A stretch of 64,000 nt of DNA from an uncultured delta proteobacterium (GCA_903835685.1 CAILNX010000030.1:62001-126000); one strand, 5' to 3'; shown: positions 36,692 to 45,953, counted from the stretch's first letter. Translations and numbers: made by a program. The notes: generated by a model not told the origin, from the sequence alone.

Positions 36692-38070
36692 TAGAACAGT
36701 TCCTTGCCCGGGTTCATGATCCCGCTGGGGTCAAAGGCGGCCTTGATCTGGCGCATGAGGTCGCGCTCCACCTCTCCGAGCTGGCGGGCGGCATAGGCGG
36801 CCTTGGTCAGGCCCGTGCCGTGCTCCCCGGACACCGTGCCGCCCAGGGACAGGGTCAGGTCCAGGACCTTGGCCTTGGCCTTGGCCAGGCGCTCCAGATC
36901 CCCGGGTTTGGTCGCGTCGTACATGATGTTCACGTGGATGTTCCCGTCGCCCAGGTGCCCGAAACACAGGATGGGCAGGTCGGCCTCGTCGGCCACGATC
37001 CGGATGGCGGCCAAGGCCTGGCCCACCCGGCCCCGGGGCACGGCGATGTCGTCGGCCGCCTTGTTGGGCCGCACGGTGAACGCGGCCGGGTTGATCAGGC
37101 GACGGATCTCCCACAGGGCCTCTTCGTGCTCCGGCCCCACGCCCACGGCCTGGTACGAAGGCTCGGACTGGGCCACGGTCTCCTGCAGACGCTTGAGCTC
37201 CAGGCCCAGGCCCAGGCGCGAGCCGTCGGTCTTGATGAGCAGGGCGGCCTGGCTGTCCTTGGGCCAGGGCGTGTCCCTTAAGTTCTCCAGGGCGCGCAGG
37301 GTGCCGTGGTCCATGAGCTCCAGGGCCACGGGCAGGATTCCGGCCCGGAACAGGCTCTTGGCCGCGGCCAGGGCCTTGTCCAGGGTGGGGAAGCAGGCCA
37401 GGACCGTGGCCGAGGCCTCGGGCAGGGGCAGAAGTTTCAAGGTCAGGCGGGTGAAATAGGCCAGGGTGCCCACGGAGCCCACCAGGAGCCGGGTCAAGTC
37501 CAGGCCCACCACGTTCTTGTGCGCCCGGCCGCCCGTGGTCAGGACCCGTCCGCCGGGCAGCACGGCGTGCAGGCCCAGGACATAGTCCCGGGTGACCCCG
37601 TATTTCACCGCGCGCATGCCCCCGGCGCAGGTGGACACGCTCCCGCCCACGGTGCAGACCTTGAAGCTGGCCGGGTCCGGGGGATAGTACAGACGCCGGG
37701 AGGCCAGTTCGCGCTGGAGGTCGCCCACCACCACCCCGGGCTCCACCTCGGCCACGAAATCATTCTCGTCCATATCCAGGATGCGGTTCATCCCCAGGCA
37801 GGACACCACCACCCCGGGCTTGACCGGCACGCAGCCGCCCACCACGTTGGTGGCCCTGGCCCGGGGGTAGATGGGGATGCGCCCAGCCTCGGCCCAGGCC
37901 AGAAGCTCGCGCACCTGGTCCTGATGCGTGGGCCGGACCACGGCCAGGGGCGGGGCGGACAGGCGGCTGGCGTCCATGCCGTAGACCAGGGTCTCCTCGG
38001 CCGAGAAAAGGGCCTGGTCCCCGGGGAAAAGTCCGAGCAGGAAATCGCGCTGGCTATCGGTCAGGGTCAT
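36691..38070 (-). CDS. FAD-linked 2-hydroxyacid (lactate/glycolate) dehydrogenase, GlcD type
   Basis: 459 aa. N-terminal FAD-binding domain of the vanillyl-alcohol-oxidase/GlcD fold (PRARATNVVGGCVPVKPGVVV replaced as two blocks around residues 85-105; VGGSVSTCAGGMRAVKYG about 150), and a C-terminal FAD-oxidase domain with GHLGDGNIHVN and SGEHGTGLTK. Likely oxidises D-lactate to pyruvate, a central step in lactate-fed sulfate reduction; glycolate is the alternative substrate. A divergent lactate permease two genes away supports lactate. Start at 38070 chosen for AAGGACA upstream. Confidence 0.93.
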   Translation of the reverse strand: MTLTDSQRDFLLGLFPGDQALFSAEETLVYGMDASRLSAPPLAVVRPTHQDQVRELLAWAEAGRIPIYPRARATNVVGGCVPVKPGVVVSCLGMNRILDMDENDFVAEVEPGVVVGDLQRELASRRLYYPPDPASFKVCTVGGSVSTCAGGMRAVKYGVTRDYVLGLHAVLPGGRVLTTGGRAHKNVVGLDLTRLLVGSVGTLAYFTRLTLKLLPLPEASATVLACFPTLDKALAAAKSLFRAGILPVALELMDHGTLRALENLRDTPWPKDSQAALLIKTDGSRLGLGLELKRLQETVAQSEPSYQAVGVGPEHEEALWEIRRLINPAAFTVRPNKAADDIAVPRGRVGQALAAIRIVADEADLPILCFGHLGDGNIHVNIMYDATKPGDLERLAKAKAKVLDLTLSLGGTVSGEHGTGLTKAAYAARQLGEVERDLMRQIKAAFDPSGIMNPGKELF

Positions 38071-38144
38071 GGGTTGTCCTTGGTGGAGGGGCGGATTCAC
38101 GGTAAGCATTCAGGGCCGGGAAGGCAAGCGGGGCTCTCTCGCGG

Positions 38145-40106
38145 TCAGGGCAGGGGGAAGGAGATGGCAAAGCGGGTCCCGGGCGAACGGCGCACCGCAA
38201 GCGTCCCGTGCAGTTGCTCCACCAAGCTCTGCACCAGTTGCAGGCCCAGGGTTTCTGTTTCGGGCAGGTCCAGGTTCTCCGAGAGGCCCGTCCCGTTGTC
38301 CTCCACGGTCAGGACCAGGATGTCCCCCTGGCGGACCATGCCGACCTGAATCCGTCCCTCCTCCCGGCCGGCAAAGGCGTGCTTCAGGACGTTGGTCAGC
38401 AGCTCGTTTAAGATGAGCCCGCAGGGCACGGCCGCGTCAATGGGCAGTTCGATCCCCTGGGCCGCCACCTCCAGGGTGAGGGAGCGGTCCCGGTTCAGGG
38501 CGAACAGGAGCTTGTCCCCCAGGCTGCGGGCGTAATGCCCGAAATCGATGCGGGCCTGGCTGCCCGAGCGGTACAACTCCTCGTGCACCAGGGACATGGA
38601 CATGACCCGGCCGCGAGTCTCCATGAACAGGGCCAGGGCCGCCGGGTCGCGCACCTGGGAGGCCTGGAGGCCCAGCAGGCTGGACACGATCTGGAGGTTG
38701 TTCTTCACCCGGTGGTGGACCTCCTTGAGCAGGATCTCCTTTTCCTGGAGCGAGGCCCGGATGCGCTCCTCGGTCAGCTTGCGCTGGGTCAAGTCCACGT
38801 TCACGCCCAGAATCCCAGTGATGACCCCCTGATCCCGGATGGGGGCCACGATGTTGTGGAAGCTGCGCCGCTCTCCGCTGGGCAGGGTCATCTCCACCTC
38901 CTCGCGCAGGGTCTCCCCGGCCAGGACGCGGCGGTTGTTCTCCGCCCATTTCCCCAGGGTCTCCGGGTCCTGGTCCTGGCTGTTGAAGGCGGTCTGGCGC
39001 AGGTCCCCCCAGAGCTGCCGGGAGATGTCGCTCTGCATGATGCAGTTCAGTTGGGCGTCCCTGGCCCAGAAATCCACGGGCAGGTTCTTGAGCAGGGAAC
39101 CCAGCAGGACCTCCCGCTCGCGCAGGGCCTCCTCGATGACCTGGCGCCGGGCCTCCTCCCGCTGGCCGAGATAGACCCGGAACAGGGAAAAGGCGGCCAC
39201 GGCCGAGGCCAGGACCAGGGCCAGAAGCATCATGAACCAGCGGTCCCGGAAACCGGACATGAAGGACAGGGCCTCTTCCTCGGGCGTGGTCACGCAGATG
39301 GACCACCAGGTGTTCAGGAGATGGACGGGCCGGAACACGGCCTGCTTGCGCAGGCCCGCTCCCGGGGGGTCCTGGACCACATTGGAGAGGTACGTGGCGC
39401 TGCCCTGCTCCCCGGCCATCATCCGGCGGGCCAGGTCCCGGGCCGAGGCGGATTCGTGGCTGTTTTCGACCAGGGTCCTGCCCGCGTGGCCAGGGGCAGG
39501 GCTGTACAGCTCCACCCCGTCCCGGCTCAGGATGAAGGCGTAGCCCGTGCGCCGCACGGAAATCTGGCTCACGTACTGGCGGCAGATGCGCTCAAAGGGA
39601 AAAAGCAGGGCCAGGGACCCGTCGAACCGCCCGGCCTTGAGCACCGGCACGTGCAGCACCACGCCCGTGGGACCCTGGACCGAGGTGAACACCTCGCTGA
39701 CCACGGGCTGATGGGTTTTCAGCATCAGGGCCACATGGGGCTGGGCCGAGATGTCTCGGCCGCTGGACTGTTCCTGGGGAGAGACGAAGATGAGCCGCCC
39801 GGAAGCATCCATGCGGGCCAGGGACAGGATCTTGTCCCCATGCACGGAAGTGAAGGCCCGCAGGAGGTCCCGGCCGTCCTCGTCGAAATCCGCGATGTGC
39901 CGGTCCCGGGCCAGGCTGGCCAGGATGTCCTGGTAGGAGGTGAACAGGGTCTCGATGCCCTCGGCCGCCTGCTGGGCCAGGATGGCCTGCTGGGTGTTCA
40001 GCCGCTCGATGGCCTCGCGCTTGGCCTCGTCATAGGCCCCGAACAGCAGCAGGAGGCTTATGCCCGTGAGCACGATGAGCAGCAGGACATGCTTGGCGAA
40101 ACGCAT
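38145..40106 (-). CDS. Sensor histidine kinase, HisKA_2 type with dCache and PAS domains
   Basis: 653 aa. Membrane helices at about 7-25 and 290-310 flank a double-Cache extracytoplasmic sensor (DASGRLIFVSP, GYAFILSRDG). A PAS domain (about 345-455) and a HisKA_2 domain follow, with the phosphoacceptor His in LKEVHHRVKNNLQIVSSLL, then a divergent ATPase domain (NELLTNVLKHAF, VEDNGTGL). Such kinases often sense small organic acids. Located between the lactate dehydrogenase genes and the divergent permease, it may regulate them, but no cognate response regulator is adjacent. Confidence 0.92.
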   Translation of the reverse strand: MRFAKHVLLLIVLTGISLLLLFGAYDEAKREAIERLNTQQAILAQQAAEGIETLFTSYQDILASLARDRHIADFDEDGRDLLRAFTSVHGDKILSLARMDASGRLIFVSPQEQSSGRDISAQPHVALMLKTHQPVVSEVFTSVQGPTGVVLHVPVLKAGRFDGSLALLFPFERICRQYVSQISVRRTGYAFILSRDGVELYSPAPGHAGRTLVENSHESASARDLARRMMAGEQGSATYLSNVVQDPPGAGLRKQAVFRPVHLLNTWWSICVTTPEEEALSFMSGFRDRWFMMLLALVLASAVAAFSLFRVYLGQREEARRQVIEEALREREVLLGSLLKNLPVDFWARDAQLNCIMQSDISRQLWGDLRQTAFNSQDQDPETLGKWAENNRRVLAGETLREEVEMTLPSGERRSFHNIVAPIRDQGVITGILGVNVDLTQRKLTEERIRASLQEKEILLKEVHHRVKNNLQIVSSLLGLQASQVRDPAALALFMETRGRVMSMSLVHEELYRSGSQARIDFGHYARSLGDKLLFALNRDRSLTLEVAAQGIELPIDAAVPCGLILNELLTNVLKHAFAGREEGRIQVGMVRQGDILVLTVEDNGTGLSENLDLPETETLGLQLVQSLVEQLHGTLAVRRSPGTRFAISFPLP

Positions 40107-40439
40107 GGGTCAGCCTCACAAGGATGGCGAAAATTCGATCCGGCCCGGGCCACGTTTTCCTGATCGCAAGCCCGCAAAGGCCCAAGCCGCCCCACTTGCC
40201 ACCCTACATATATTTACCGGGGAGAACAAGCGGCTCCCTTGTTCAATAAAAGCCCTTCATTGCCCTGGGCCCAGTCCGAGCCGGACCAGGCCGCTCACCA
40301 CCGCACCGCCCGGGATTCGCATCCCAAGGCCCCCGGAGGGCTACCCTTTTGCCCCTGTTCGTGGCATGGACCGGGGCGGGTCCTGGGCTCGGATTCATTC
40401 CTGGCCCGAGCCACGCCCTTGCCCCCAAAGGATTCTTTC
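40107..40439. other. Divergent intergenic region, kinase/lactate permease
   Basis: 333 bp without a gene. It contains the AT-rich stretch TACATATATTTACC (40205-40218) and a perfect 7-bp inverted repeat GAACAAG / CTTGTTC (40224-40230, 40238-40244), followed by AATAAAA, which could be an operator or a weak terminator. I found no convincing sigma54 -24/-12 site, though lactate genes in this group can be sigma54 dependent. Confidence 0.5.
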
Positions 40440-41990
40440 ATGGACATACTCTCCATCGGTCTGGCCTTTTCCCCGGTGCTCCTGGTTCTGGCCCTGCTGG
40501 TCGTCTGGCGTCTGCCCGCGGATTCGGCCGGGGCCATCGGCTGGGCAGCGGCCACGGCCGTGGCCTGCCTGTACTTCCACACCGACCCGGTGGTGGCCCT
40601 GAAGGCCGGGCTCTCGGGCCTGGTGGCCTCCTTTCCCATCTCCCTGGTGGTGGCCGCCTCCATCTTCCAGATCACGGTCATGATCGAGTCCGGGGCCGTG
40701 GCCCGGGTGGTGGCCCTGATCAAGACCGTGGCCCCTGGGGACCAGATCGTGCAAATCATGCTCATCAATGTTGGGTTCGGCACGCTGATCACCTCGCTGG
40801 GGGCCGTCCCGGTATCCATCCTGCCGCCCATCATGCTGGCCCTGGGCTATTCCTCCTTCGCCGCCATCATGCTCCCGGCCATCGGGTACGACGCCCTGTG
40901 CACTTATGCCCTGCTCGGCATCCCGGCCGTGGTCTTCGCCAATTTCACCGGCCAGGTCGTGACCGAGGTGGGCATGCTGTTTGCCCGGTACATGCCGGTG
41001 ATCAGCACCTGCATCGCCCTGTCCATGCTCCTCCTGGCCGGGGGCTGGGACATGCTGCGCCGAGGGGTCAAACCGGCCATCCTGGCCGGGGTCACGGCCG
41101 GTCTGGTGGCCATGGGCATGGCCCTTCTGGGCCTGGTGACCATCACCGGCATCGCGGCCGGGCTTGCGGTCATCGCGGTCATGCTGGTGTACTTGAAAGC
41201 CACGGGCCGCCCCCTGGTGAACCGGGCCGCCCTGACCGAGAAGGACCTGGAGGCCGAAAAACGCCTCTCGCTCTGGGCCGCGCTCTCGCCCTGGGTGATC
41301 ATGAGCCTCATCTCCGTGGTGGTGAACGCCCCCTTTCTGCCCTTCTTCGACCTGACCTTCAAACAGTGGGACATGCCCCTGACCATCATTCCGGGCGCGC
41401 CGGAAAAAATCCGCCTGTTCTGGCAGGCCTATTTCTGGGTGCTTACCTGCACCCTGATGTCCCTGCCCCTGCTCAAGCTGCCTTTGAGCGACCTGGGCCG
41501 GGTGGCCAAAATCTCCGTGCGCCGCTCGGCCCGCCCGGCCCTGTCCGCCGGAATCTTCTTCGCCATCGCCTACGTCATGAACCATTCGGGCAAGGGGCCG
41601 GACTGGGCCTTGACCGCGCCAGCCCACAACATGATCTACATCATGGCCGACGGCTCGGCCCGGGCCTTCGGAACCCTGTACCCCCTGGTGGCCCCGTTCC
41701 TGGGCCTCCTCGGCGGCTTCATCAGCGGGTCCGAGTCCTCCTCCATCGCCATGCTCACCAAGCTGCACCTGTCCACGGCGGACAAGATCGGGGCCTCGGG
41801 CCTCATCGTGGCTGCCGGAAGCGCCATCGGCGGCGGCCTGGCCAGCGTCATCTCCCCGGCCAAGCTCCAGAACGCGGCAGCCAGCATCGACCGCATCCGG
41901 GACGCCTCCCAGGTCATCCGGCCCGCCTTCATCATTTCCCTGTGCATCACGGCTGTGTGCGCGGTGATGACGCTTTTTTGGGCTTTTTAG
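40440..41990 (+). CDS. Lactate permease (LctP family)
   Basis: 516 aa with about 12-14 membrane helices, the L-lactate permease family (PF02652). Conserved blocks include the early FPISLVVAASIFQITVMIESG and the later GLLGGFISGSESSSIAML and ASVISPAKLQNAAASI. It brings lactate (or glycolate) in with protons. The ATG at 40440 has AAAGGA 7 bases upstream; the frame is open further upstream, but that part is proline-rich and lacks coding character. It is divergent from the kinase and near the lactate dehydrogenase subunits, forming a lactate-use locus. Confidence 0.93.
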   Translation: MDILSIGLAFSPVLLVLALLVVWRLPADSAGAIGWAAATAVACLYFHTDPVVALKAGLSGLVASFPISLVVAASIFQITVMIESGAVARVVALIKTVAPGDQIVQIMLINVGFGTLITSLGAVPVSILPPIMLALGYSSFAAIMLPAIGYDALCTYALLGIPAVVFANFTGQVVTEVGMLFARYMPVISTCIALSMLLLAGGWDMLRRGVKPAILAGVTAGLVAMGMALLGLVTITGIAAGLAVIAVMLVYLKATGRPLVNRAALTEKDLEAEKRLSLWAALSPWVIMSLISVVVNAPFLPFFDLTFKQWDMPLTIIPGAPEKIRLFWQAYFWVLTCTLMSLPLLKLPLSDLGRVAKISVRRSARPALSAGIFFAIAYVMNHSGKGPDWALTAPAHNMIYIMADGSARAFGTLYPLVAPFLGLLGGFISGSESSSIAMLTKLHLSTADKIGASGLIVAAGSAIGGGLASVISPAKLQNAAASIDRIRDASQVIRPAFIISLCITAVCAVMTLFWAF

Positions 41991-42032
41991 GGGGCCGGGG
42001 CATACAAACTTGGCCAAACGAAGGTAAACGGC

Positions 42033-43271
42033 ATGTGGCAAAGTCTATTCGGCCTGGTCTGCCTGGTGGGCCTGGCCTGGGCGGTGAGCGAAAACCGGCG
42101 GCGGTTTCCCTGGCGCATCGTGGTCTCGGGCCTGCTGCTCCAGGCGGCGGTAGCGATTTTCATGTTCAAATTCCCGCCGTTCCGGGCCTTTTTCCTGGCC
42201 TTGAACGGCCTGGTCTCGGCCATGGAAGGGGCCACCCGGGCCGGGACCTCCTTTGTCTTCGGGTATCTGGGCGGCGCGCCCCTGCCCTTTGAGGAGGCCT
42301 CGCCCGGCGCGGCGTACGTGTTGGCCCTGCGCGCCCTGCCCATGGTGGTGGTCATGGCCGCCTTGGCGGCCGTGCTCTATTACTGGAAGGTGCTGCCCTG
42401 GGTGGTGCGGGGTTTTTCCTTTGTGCTGAAAAAGACCATGGGCCTGGGCGGGGCCTTGGGCGTGGGCGCGTCCTCCACCATCTTTCTGGGCATGGTGGAA
42501 GGCCCGCTCATGATCCGGCCGTACTTGAAGACCCTGACCCGCAGCGAGTTCTTCGCCCTCATGGCCTGCGGCATGGCCTGCATTGCCGGGACCATGCTGG
42601 TCATCTACGCCGAGGTTCTCAAAGCCGTGGTCCCGGACTCCATGGGACACATCCTGACCGCCTCCATCATCCACGCCCCGGCCGCCCTGGTCATCGCCTC
42701 GGTGATGATCCCGGAGACCGGGCCGCTCACCGTGGGCGAGGACCTGCCCCCGGCAGCGGCCGAGAGCACCATGGACGCCGTGGCCAAGGGCACGGCCGAC
42801 GGCATGCACATGTTCCTGGGCATCGTGGCCATGCTGGTCAGCGTCCTGGCCCTGGTCAAGCTGGTGGACCTGGGGCTGGGCCTGTTCCCGGATCTGGCCG
42901 GAGCCCCCCTGAGCATGGAGCGCATCCTGGGCACGGTCATGGCCCCCCTGGCCTGGCTTCTGGGCGTGCCCTGGGCCGAAGCCCGCACGGCCGGGGCGCT
43001 CCTGGGCACCAAGGTGATATTGAACGAATTCCTGGCCTACATCCAGATGTCCAAGCTGCCCGAGGGCACGCTCTCCCCGCGCTCCCAACTGATCATGACC
43101 TACGCCATGTGCGGGTTCGCCAACCTGGGCAGCCTGGGCATCATGCTCGGCGGCCTGGGGGCCATCTGTCCTGAGCGGCGCACGGAGATGGTCGGCCTGG
43201 GGTTTAAGGCCATCCTGGCCGGGGTCCTGGCCTGCTCCATGACCGGGGCCTTGGTGGGCCTGTTGTATTAG
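42033..43271 (+). CDS. NupC-type nucleoside transporter (CNT family)
   Basis: 412 aa concentrative nucleoside transporter. The three-part family pattern is visible: N-terminal helices with WRIVVSGLLLQ, the Gate/nucleoside-recognition segment VGASSTIFLGMVEGPLMIRPYL, and the C-terminal GTKVILNEFLAY and ALCGFANLGSLGI-like block (MCGFANLGSLGI). Imports nucleosides with H+ or Na+. It starts 42 bp after the lactate permease and may be cotranscribed, although the two substrates have no obvious connection. Confidence 0.93.
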   Translation: MWQSLFGLVCLVGLAWAVSENRRRFPWRIVVSGLLLQAAVAIFMFKFPPFRAFFLALNGLVSAMEGATRAGTSFVFGYLGGAPLPFEEASPGAAYVLALRALPMVVVMAALAAVLYYWKVLPWVVRGFSFVLKKTMGLGGALGVGASSTIFLGMVEGPLMIRPYLKTLTRSEFFALMACGMACIAGTMLVIYAEVLKAVVPDSMGHILTASIIHAPAALVIASVMIPETGPLTVGEDLPPAAAESTMDAVAKGTADGMHMFLGIVAMLVSVLALVKLVDLGLGLFPDLAGAPLSMERILGTVMAPLAWLLGVPWAEARTAGALLGTKVILNEFLAYIQMSKLPEGTLSPRSQLIMTYAMCGFANLGSLGIMLGGLGAICPERRTEMVGLGFKAILAGVLACSMTGALVGLLY

Positions 43272-43346
43272 AAGCGGCCTTGATTCTTCGGGCCGAAACA
43301 GCTACCCAAAAACAATGCGCAAACCCCGGGCCAGGAGGCGGCAGTC

Positions 43347-43586
43347 GTGAAATACATCATGTTCGAGGATTTTACCGGCCATCCGGTGCCGGTGATCTTC
43401 CCCAAACGCATCGCCCACGACGAGATGCGCGAGCAGATCCTCTACTCCAAGGTCCTGTCCGCCGGGTACGTGCAGCTCAGCGGGGGGCAGGTGGTCTGCC
43501 ACGGCGAGTCCCGGGAGCTGTCGGCCAAGGCCCGGCCCGAGGACGCCGAGATCATCACCGAGAAACTGTCCCGGGCGGATACCTGA
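43347..43586 (+). CDS. Small hypothetical protein
   Basis: 79 aa, starts at GTG with an AGGAGG site 8 bases upstream. Contains FEDFTGHPVPVIFPKRIAHDEM and a Gly/Val-rich second half; no family recognised. The good ribosome site and compact neighbours support a real gene. It directly precedes the glycosyltransferase-like gene (7-bp gap). Confidence 0.65.
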   Translation: MKYIMFEDFTGHPVPVIFPKRIAHDEMREQILYSKVLSAGYVQLSGGQVVCHGESRELSAKARPEDAEIITEKLSRADT

Positions 43587-43593
43587 TCCGGCC

Positions 43594-44451
43594 GTGACCG
43601 CCCGCCTCCTGCCTGACACGGCCGGGTTCAACCTCTGCCTCGTCTCCCCGGCCGGGGACGTGTCCACCCACTGTTTGGCCGAAGTGGCCATGCTCCTGTC
43701 CTCGACTTTGGCCAGCTTGGGCCATGACTGCGTGTTCACGCCCAACGCCTTGATGCCCGACCGCGTCAACATCCTCCTGGGCTACCAGGCCCTGCCGTAC
43801 ACCCCGGATCTGGCCCGGTTCACCTACATCCCCTATCAGCTCGAACAGCTCCACGCCCAGACCGGCCTTTTCAACGCCAATGCGGCGGCCATCCTGTCCA
43901 GCGCCGCCGAGGTCTGGGACTACTCCCCGGCCAACATCGCCTTTCTGGCCGAGCGGGGCATTGCGGCCAAACACCTGCCCCTGGGCTGGCACGAGGATCT
44001 GCACCGCTTCGACCAGGCCCCGGATAAGGACATCGACCTGCTCTTCTACGGGATGATGAACGAGCGCCGCATGGCCGTGCTGCGCGCGGCCCACGATCTG
44101 GGGCTGAAAGTGGAGGCCCTGTTCGGGGTATTCCTGGCCGAGCGGGACGAGATGATCGCCCGGGCCAAGGTGGTCCTGAACATGCACTACTACCCCATGC
44201 GCATCTTCGAGGCCGTGCGGGTGTCCTATCTGCTGAACAACGCCTGCTTCGTGGTCAACGAGGAGTCTGAGGACAACCCCTATCCCCGCTGCGGGCTCAT
44301 CTTCGCCCCGGCCGAGGACCTGGCCGAGACCTGCAAGTATTTCGCGGATCGGGCCGAGGAGCGCGAGGCCCTGCGCCTGCGCTCCCACCTGGCCTTCAAG
44401 ACCCATTACCCCATGACCGCCCATCTGCGGGCCGTACTGGAGGCGCGATGA
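43594..44451 (+). CDS. Glycosyltransferase-like protein (GT-B C-terminal half, CgeB-like)
   Basis: 285 aa. The C-terminal half (LFYGMMNERRMAVLRA, then VLNMHYYPMRIFEAVRVSYLL and VVNEESED) resembles the donor-binding lobe of CgeB/GT1-like glycosyltransferases found in bacterial surface polysaccharide clusters. The N-terminal part is short. Acceptor and donor unknown. GTG start at 43594; no clear ribosome site, probably coupled to the small gene upstream. Its TGA overlaps the ATG of the next gene (ATGA). Confidence 0.65.
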   Translation: MTARLLPDTAGFNLCLVSPAGDVSTHCLAEVAMLLSSTLASLGHDCVFTPNALMPDRVNILLGYQALPYTPDLARFTYIPYQLEQLHAQTGLFNANAAAILSSAAEVWDYSPANIAFLAERGIAAKHLPLGWHEDLHRFDQAPDKDIDLLFYGMMNERRMAVLRAAHDLGLKVEALFGVFLAERDEMIARAKVVLNMHYYPMRIFEAVRVSYLLNNACFVVNEESEDNPYPRCGLIFAPAEDLAETCKYFADRAEEREALRLRSHLAFKTHYPMTAHLRAVLEAR

Positions 44452-45047
44452 CCCTTCCCCTCCCCTTGAGAATCAACCTGGGCAGCGGCCGGGATTTCCG
44501 GCCGGACTGGCTGAACATCGACCACTCGGCCTTCTGGAAGCCCGACCTGATCCTGGACCTGAACCAGCCCTTTGCCGGACTGGGGCCGCTGGCTTCGGAG
44601 CGCTTCGGCCCGGTGATCCTGACGCGGGGCGCGTTCCAGGAAATCCTGGCCCAGGACCTGCTCGAACACCTGCCCAACCTGGTGGGGGCCATGACCTCCT
44701 GCCTGAATCTCCTGGCCGTGGGTGGAATCCTGCGCCTCAAGGTCCCCTACGACCTGTCCTACGGGGCTTGGCAGGACCCCACCCACGTACGGGCCTTCAA
44801 CGAGCAGAGTTTCGGCTATTACACGGAGAATTTCTGGTACCTGGGCTGGACCGAGGCCCGCTTCGACCTGACCGAGCTGCGCTTCGGCATCAGCCCCCTG
44901 GGCCGGGAACTGGCCGAGAAGGGCCTGCCCCCGGAAGAGGTCCTGCGCACCCCCCGGGCCATCGACAGCATGGACGCGGTGCTCACCAAGCGCCTGCTCC
45001 CCACCGAGGAGCGCCAGCACGCCCTGTCCTTTGGGACCCGGGCCTGA
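44448..45047 (+). CDS. SAM-dependent methyltransferase-like protein
   Basis: 199 aa. Begins with INLGSGRDFRPDWLNID, the nucleotide-binding loop of type-11-like methyltransferases that often act on sugars, and continues with DLLEHLPNL and a VGGILRLKVP strand. Mixed order compared with standard class I enzymes, so a degenerate or specialised member. ATGA overlap with the glycosyltransferase-like gene suggests a shared role in modifying a glycan. Confidence 0.75.
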   Translation: MTLPLPLRINLGSGRDFRPDWLNIDHSAFWKPDLILDLNQPFAGLGPLASERFGPVILTRGAFQEILAQDLLEHLPNLVGAMTSCLNLLAVGGILRLKVPYDLSYGAWQDPTHVRAFNEQSFGYYTENFWYLGWTEARFDLTELRFGISPLGRELAEKGLPPEEVLRTPRAIDSMDAVLTKRLLPTEERQHALSFGTRA

Positions 45048-45091
45048 CCATGGACAATCAGGACTCTTTAGGAAAATAGCAGGAAGGAAAC

Positions 45092-45116
45092 AGAAGAAAA
45101 TTTCATATTTTCTTCT
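45092..45116 (+). repeat. A+T-rich hairpin element after the methyltransferase gene
   Basis: Perfect 10-bp inverted repeat AGAAGAAAAT / ATTTTCTTCT with a 5-base loop, 45 bp after the stop, followed by TGGTGCGCC. Member of the AT-rich 3' hairpin family; probable terminator. Confidence 0.65.
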
Positions 45117-45142
45117 TGGTGCGCCTCAGCCCTGGGGCTTAC

Positions 45143-45202
45143 GTGCAAAGTCCTGTGCAAACCCTGCCCTGTTGTGCAAAATATTTCGTATTGATGTGCA
45201 AA
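45143..45202 (+). promoter_or_regulatory. Four GTGCAAA direct repeats upstream of the DUF2318 operon
   Basis: GTGCAAA occurs at 45143, 45155, 45174 and 45196 (spacings 12, 19 and 22), three of them as TGTGCAAA. The rest of the 300-bp gap (45048-45347) holds the AT-rich hairpin and no other clear element. The clustering suggests a regulator-binding array for the downstream operon. Confidence 0.5.
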
Positions 45203-45347
45203 GGGTGGCGCACCCCGGACCATGCCTTCCCAGGGACGATGCCGAACCCCTTCATTTCCCATTCTTTTTCTCAAACAGCCCGGGATTCTCCCCTTTGGTA
45301 CGGGACTTGAAAGGACCCCCTGCCATCCAGGAACAAGGAGGATGTTC

Positions 45348-45812
45348 GTGAAAACCAAAATTTTGCTGCTCTGCCTGGGTCTGACCCTGGGCCTTACCCT
45401 GGCCCTCATGCCCGTGAAAGCTTGGGCCCTGTTCGGATTCGGTGGAGGACCGGAAGAGGTCAAGCCTGTGGACGGAGTGGTGCGTATCCCGGCCGCCCAG
45501 TTCAAGGACGGCAAGGCCCGCTTCTACAAATTCGCCAGCGAAGGCAAGGAGATCACCTTCTTCGCGGTCCAGAGCAAGGACGGGACCGTGCGCACGGCCT
45601 TCAACGCCTGCGACGTGTGCTGGCCGGCCAAGAAGGGCTACACCCAGGACGGCGAGTACATGATCTGCATGAACTGCGGACAGCGCTTCCACGTCAGCCG
45701 GATCATGGAGGTCAAGGGCGGGTGCAACCCCGGCCCCCTGGTTCGGACCATGGACAAGGACACCATTGTCATCAAGGTCGAGGACCTGGCCGCCGGAGCC
45801 CACTATTTCTGA
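45348..45812 (+). CDS. DUF2318-type exported Fe-S/metal-binding protein
   Basis: 154 aa with an N-terminal signal or anchor helix (about residues 3-26), then a periplasmic domain. The cysteine set CDVCWPAKKGYTQDG, MICMNCGQRF and GGCNPGP matches DUF2318, proposed to bind metal or an Fe-S cluster. The start is set by the AAGGAGG site: the ATG at 45342 abuts it, whereas the GTG at 45348 has proper spacing. First gene of an operon with a small membrane peptide, an FtsX-type permease and an ABC ATPase; similar sets accompany iron uptake in other bacteria, so a metal-handling role is inferred. Confidence 0.85.
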   Translation: MKTKILLLCLGLTLGLTLALMPVKAWALFGFGGGPEEVKPVDGVVRIPAAQFKDGKARFYKFASEGKEITFFAVQSKDGTVRTAFNACDVCWPAKKGYTQDGEYMICMNCGQRFHVSRIMEVKGGCNPGPLVRTMDKDTIVIKVEDLAAGAHYF

Positions 45813-45845
45813 AACTGACCGAAGCTTGAAGGATCGGTGACGGCC

Positions 45846-45953
45846 ATGTTTTCCATCCTTTCGTCTCTCGTCATTGCCCTGTTCCTGGTCATCGGCCGCC
45901 CGGGCGGCCCCCTCCAGCCCGTGCGGGTCAAGGCGGAGCGGAAAAACCCGTGA
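45846..45953 (+). CDS. 35-aa membrane peptide in the DUF2318-ABC operon
   Basis: MFSILSSLVIALFLVIG is one membrane helix, followed by a short basic, Pro/Gly-rich tail. It lies between the DUF2318 and permease genes, and its TGA overlaps the GTG start of the permease (GTGA), which implies coupled translation. AAGGAT lies upstream. Too short for family assignment; supported by position and overlap only. Confidence 0.55.
   Translation: MFSILSSLVIALFLVIGRPGGPLQPVRVKAERKNP

Noticed and set aside
40107-40439. Sigma54 promoter for the lactate permease
   Set aside because: Best GG-N10-GC match (in TGGCCCGAGCCACGCC) has a poor -12 element; not convincing.
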